Of a DNA stretch of 64,000 nucleotides, positions 61,956 to 64,000 are shown one piece after another. This DNA is from Streptomyces sp. 35G-GA-8 (GTDB lineage: Bacteria; Actinomycetota; Actinomycetes; Streptomycetales; Streptomycetaceae). Under the pieces are notes generated by a model. The model ran no database searches, had not been told where the DNA came from, and was given only the letters and a program-made list of their open reading frames with translations. A program made the position numbers and the translations under genes. The stretch covers positions 62,001-126,000 of the forward strand of contig NZ_JAMHJQ010000010.1 of NCBI RefSeq assembly GCF_023534745.1, in the 5' to 3' direction. Numbering within the stretch: position 1 is the first letter of the stretch; each line of letters starts with the position of its first letter.

Positions 61956-61961
61956 TGCCCG

Positions 61962-63032
61962 TCACCCTCCTTCTCTGATACGCGGGTCGAGCAGGGTGTA
62001 CACCGAGTCGGCCAGCAGGTTGGCCAGCAGGACGGTCAGCATGATGAGGAAGAAGACCCCTTGCATCACCGGGTAGTCGCGCTGCTGGAGCGAGGTGTAG
62101 AGCAGATAGCCGATGCCCGGGTAGTTGAAGACGACTTCGGTGAGCAGGGCCCCGCCGACGACGTGGCCGAGGGCGAGGGCGAAGCCCGTGAAGTTCGGCA
62201 GGACGGCGTTGCGGGCCGCGTAGCGGAGCATCACCCTGCGGTTGGACAGGCCCTTGGCCTGGGCGAGCAGGACGTAGTCCTCGCGCACGGTGGTGACCGT
62301 CATGTTGCGCATGCCGAGCAGCCAGCCGCCGAAGGCCGAGAAGATGATGGTGGCGGCGGGAAGGGCGCCGTAGTGCAGCACGCTGAGGAGGAAGGACGGG
62401 GAGAAGCCGATCGGGAGGTCGGCGTCGTATCCACCGGACAGCGGGAACCAGCCCAGCAGGAAGGCGAAGAGCCACAGCCCCAGGAGCGCCATCCAGAAGT
62501 AGGGGATGGCCGAGACGAATGTGGTGAGCGGGCTGATCACGGAGTCGAAGCGGCCGCCCGCCTTCCAGCCGGCCGCGGCGCCGATGCCGGTGCCGAGGAC
62601 GAACGCGATGACGGTGGTCGTGCCGACCAGCAGCATGGTCCAGGGCAGACCCTGCCACACCAGGTCGCTGACGGGCATGGGGAAGTTGCTGACCGAGACA
62701 CCGAGGTCGAAGCGCGCCAACTGGCCCAGGTAGTCGAGGTACTGGCGGCCGAGATTGGCGTCCGGGTCGCCGAAGACCTTCTGGATCGACTCCATGGCGC
62801 TGGGCGACAGTTGCTGGCCGCTGACCCGCTGGAGCTTCTCGACGATCGCGGCGGACGGGTCGCCCGGCATCAGCCGCGGCAGAAAGAAGTTCAGGGTGAT
62901 GGCCGACCAGACGGCGGCCAGATAGAAGCCGAGCCGGCGCACCAGGAATCCCCAGCGCCGGGGAGCCACGGCCCGGCGCACGGCAGACGCGGCGGGCGCG
63001 GCGGGCTCCGTGGCAGTGGTCGCCGCGGTCAC
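61962..63032 (-). CDS. ABC importer permease, DppB type
   Basis: 356 residues from GTG 63032, overlapping the binding-protein stop (GTGA). An Ala/Pro-rich 30-residue start precedes 'FLVRRLGFYLAAVWSAITLNFFLPRLMPGDP', the conserved DppB opening. The EAA-type loop is 'REDYVLLAQAKGLSNRRVMLRYAARNAVLP', and the end is 'YTLLDPRIREGG'. Six membrane helices. Forms the channel with the DppC-type partner. Confidence 0.93.
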   Translation of the reverse strand: MTAATTATEPAAPAASAVRRAVAPRRWGFLVRRLGFYLAAVWSAITLNFFLPRLMPGDPSAAIVEKLQRVSGQQLSPSAMESIQKVFGDPDANLGRQYLDYLGQLARFDLGVSVSNFPMPVSDLVWQGLPWTMLLVGTTTVIAFVLGTGIGAAAGWKAGGRFDSVISPLTTFVSAIPYFWMALLGLWLFAFLLGWFPLSGGYDADLPIGFSPSFLLSVLHYGALPAATIIFSAFGGWLLGMRNMTVTTVREDYVLLAQAKGLSNRRVMLRYAARNAVLPNFTGFALALGHVVGGALLTEVVFNYPGIGYLLYTSLQQRDYPVMQGVFFLIMLTVLLANLLADSVYTLLDPRIREGG

Positions 63033-64000
63033 TTGGTGGCCTGCTTCAGGTTCAGGAGGGTGAGCGTGGTGTCGGGGCCCAGGCCCGGGAACGGTACGTA
63101 GCCGAAGTCCTCGGGGGTGGGCCAGCCGGCCCAGTGGTCCGCGCTGATGGCTATGAACCAGTAACTGTTGTAGATGGGGCTGTACGGCACCTGCTCGGCG
63201 ACGATCCTCTGGAGCTCGTGCCCGGCGCTCCGCGCCACCGCCGGATCGTTCGTTTCCAGCAGCTTCTCGATCGCGGCGTCGGTGGCCCTGTCCTTCCAGC
63301 GGCCGACGTTGGTGGCGGCCGTCTCGCCCAGCGGGCGGTAGGCCCGGCTGCTCAGCGCGCTGTAGATGCCGGCGACTCCGGCGCCGCCCGTGAAGTTGAT
63401 GGTGAGGTCGAAGTCACCGGTCTGCTGCTGCTCGTAGAGATTGGCGCTGGGAGCACCGACCGACTTCACCTCGATCCCGAGGTGCTTCTTCCAGCTGCGG
63501 ATCATGATGTTGGCATAGGGGTCCCAGCCGAAGTCCTGGTTGAACGACAGCCTCGGAGCGTAGGACTCGCCGTCCTTGACCAGTTCGCCGCCCTTGACCT
63601 CGAAGCCGCTGAGCGCCAGTTCCTTCCGCGCTTCAGCGGCGTCCAGCTCCTGCACCTTGTGCCGGTATTCGGGAAGGATCGCGTCGGCGTAGATCTCGTC
63701 GACCAGCCCGGTGGGACCCGCCTCCGTACCGGGACGCTGGAGCGTGGTGACGATGTCCTTGCGCGGAATCGTCATCGCGAGCGCCCGCCGCAGATGGACA
63801 TTGTCGAAGGGGGCCCGGCCGGTGTTGAAGAAGAGTGAGTAGGCGCCGCCTGTGGCGTACTTCTGGTAGAGGTGGTGCTCGGGGTCCTTGCCGACGTACT
63901 CCTGCTCCGCCCCGTTCCAGGCCACGAGTGCCCAGTCCACCTCACCGCGCAGCAGTTGGGCCCGTACGGAATCGCCACTGGTCGGGATGATCTTGAGCTG
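63029..64000 (-). CDS. ABC importer substrate-binding protein, family 5 (partial)
   Basis: 324 codons to the window edge without a start; the frame is open beyond 64000, so the N-terminus with signal peptide is outside. SBP_bac_5 features: 'LFFNTGRAPFDNVHLRRALAMTIPRKDIVTTLQR', 'PEYRHKVQELDAAEARKELALSGF', 'IMIRSWKKHLGIEVK', 'YSPIYNSYWFIAISADHWAGWPTPEDFGY'. First gene of the importer operon. Family 5 proteins bind peptides or oligosaccharides; the LacI and GH3 neighbours favour oligosaccharides. Confidence 0.92.
   Translation of the reverse strand, partial: QLKIIPTSGDSVRAQLLRGEVDWALVAWNGAEQEYVGKDPEHHLYQKYATGGAYSLFFNTGRAPFDNVHLRRALAMTIPRKDIVTTLQRPGTEAGPTGLVDEIYADAILPEYRHKVQELDAAEARKELALSGFEVKGGELVKDGESYAPRLSFNQDFGWDPYANIMIRSWKKHLGIEVKSVGAPSANLYEQQQTGDFDLTINFTGGAGVAGIYSALSSRAYRPLGETAATNVGRWKDRATDAAIEKLLETNDPAVARSAGHELQRIVAEQVPYSPIYNSYWFIAISADHWAGWPTPEDFGYVPFPGLGPDTTLTLLNLKQATK

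Overview
The window is high-GC actinobacterial DNA. It looks like a Streptomyces or close relative: many GTG starts, 4-bp GTGA/ATGA gene overlaps, large secreted-protein genes, regulators in nearly every promoter gap, and an orphan MqnA (futalosine-type menaquinone pathway) typical of streptomycetes. The content (one-gene regulator/enzyme modules, secreted hydrolases, decayed insertion sequences) suggests a chromosome arm rather than the conserved core. No rRNA, tRNA, CRISPR array or origin is visible, and no complete antibiotic cluster.

Layout. 0-9 kb: tail of a sensor kinase, a methyltransferase, an IstB fossil, a MerR regulator, a divergent saccharopine-dehydrogenase-like/GlxA-type AraC pair, a type-B carboxylesterase, and an MFS exporter divergent from a TetR regulator. 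9-16 kb: two aldo/keto reductases, an MqnA paralogue, an HATPase-like protein, HxlR and two MarR regulators, and an alpha/beta hydrolase. 16-24 kb: an iron-sulfur/GNAT pair, MarR, an NTF2-like protein, a flavin monooxygenase coupled to an NADP-binding reductase, glutaminase-STAS, a haloperoxidase-like hydrolase and an isochorismatase-like hydrolase. Several promoters here share the palindrome AGTTG-N6-CAACT. 24-28 kb: a translationally coupled MgtE-N/CBS protein and an Nramp relative lacking the soft-metal methionine, probably a magnesium system. 28-32 kb: a three-subunit molybdenum aldehyde oxidoreductase of PaoABC type. 32-41 kb: a decaying zone with a frameshifted acetyltransferase, IS5 and IS630 remnants, a benzoylformate-decarboxylase-like gene, and a hydrolase/PH-like/TetR block enclosed by two inverted IS630 fragments.

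41-49.7 kb: secreted proteins. Two neighbouring trypsin-fold proteins have degenerate catalytic triads, one fused to a beta-trefoil and one to a seven-bladed FG-GAP propeller. A small secreted protein follows, then a 1125-residue Tat-exported ALF-repeat/coiled-coil protein with a hydrophobic C-terminal domain and a small membrane protein directly behind it. The last pair is the best candidate for an undescribed effector/immunity system. 49.7-64 kb: plant-polysaccharide use. It holds a GH9-like enzyme, a right-handed beta-helix protein, a GH3 glycosidase, an FAD oxidoreductase, a LacI regulator and a complete Dpp/Opp-type ABC importer whose binding protein runs off the window end.

How genes work together. 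The strongest inferred circuits are: (i) a MarR regulon across 13.7-24.3 kb; (ii) a TetR regulator with matching operators before the MFS exporter and the first aldo/keto reductase; (iii) a LacI-controlled oligosaccharide import and hydrolysis operon; (iv) magnesium transport by the MgtE-N/Nramp pair. All functional statements rest on reading motifs by eye; no database search was run.
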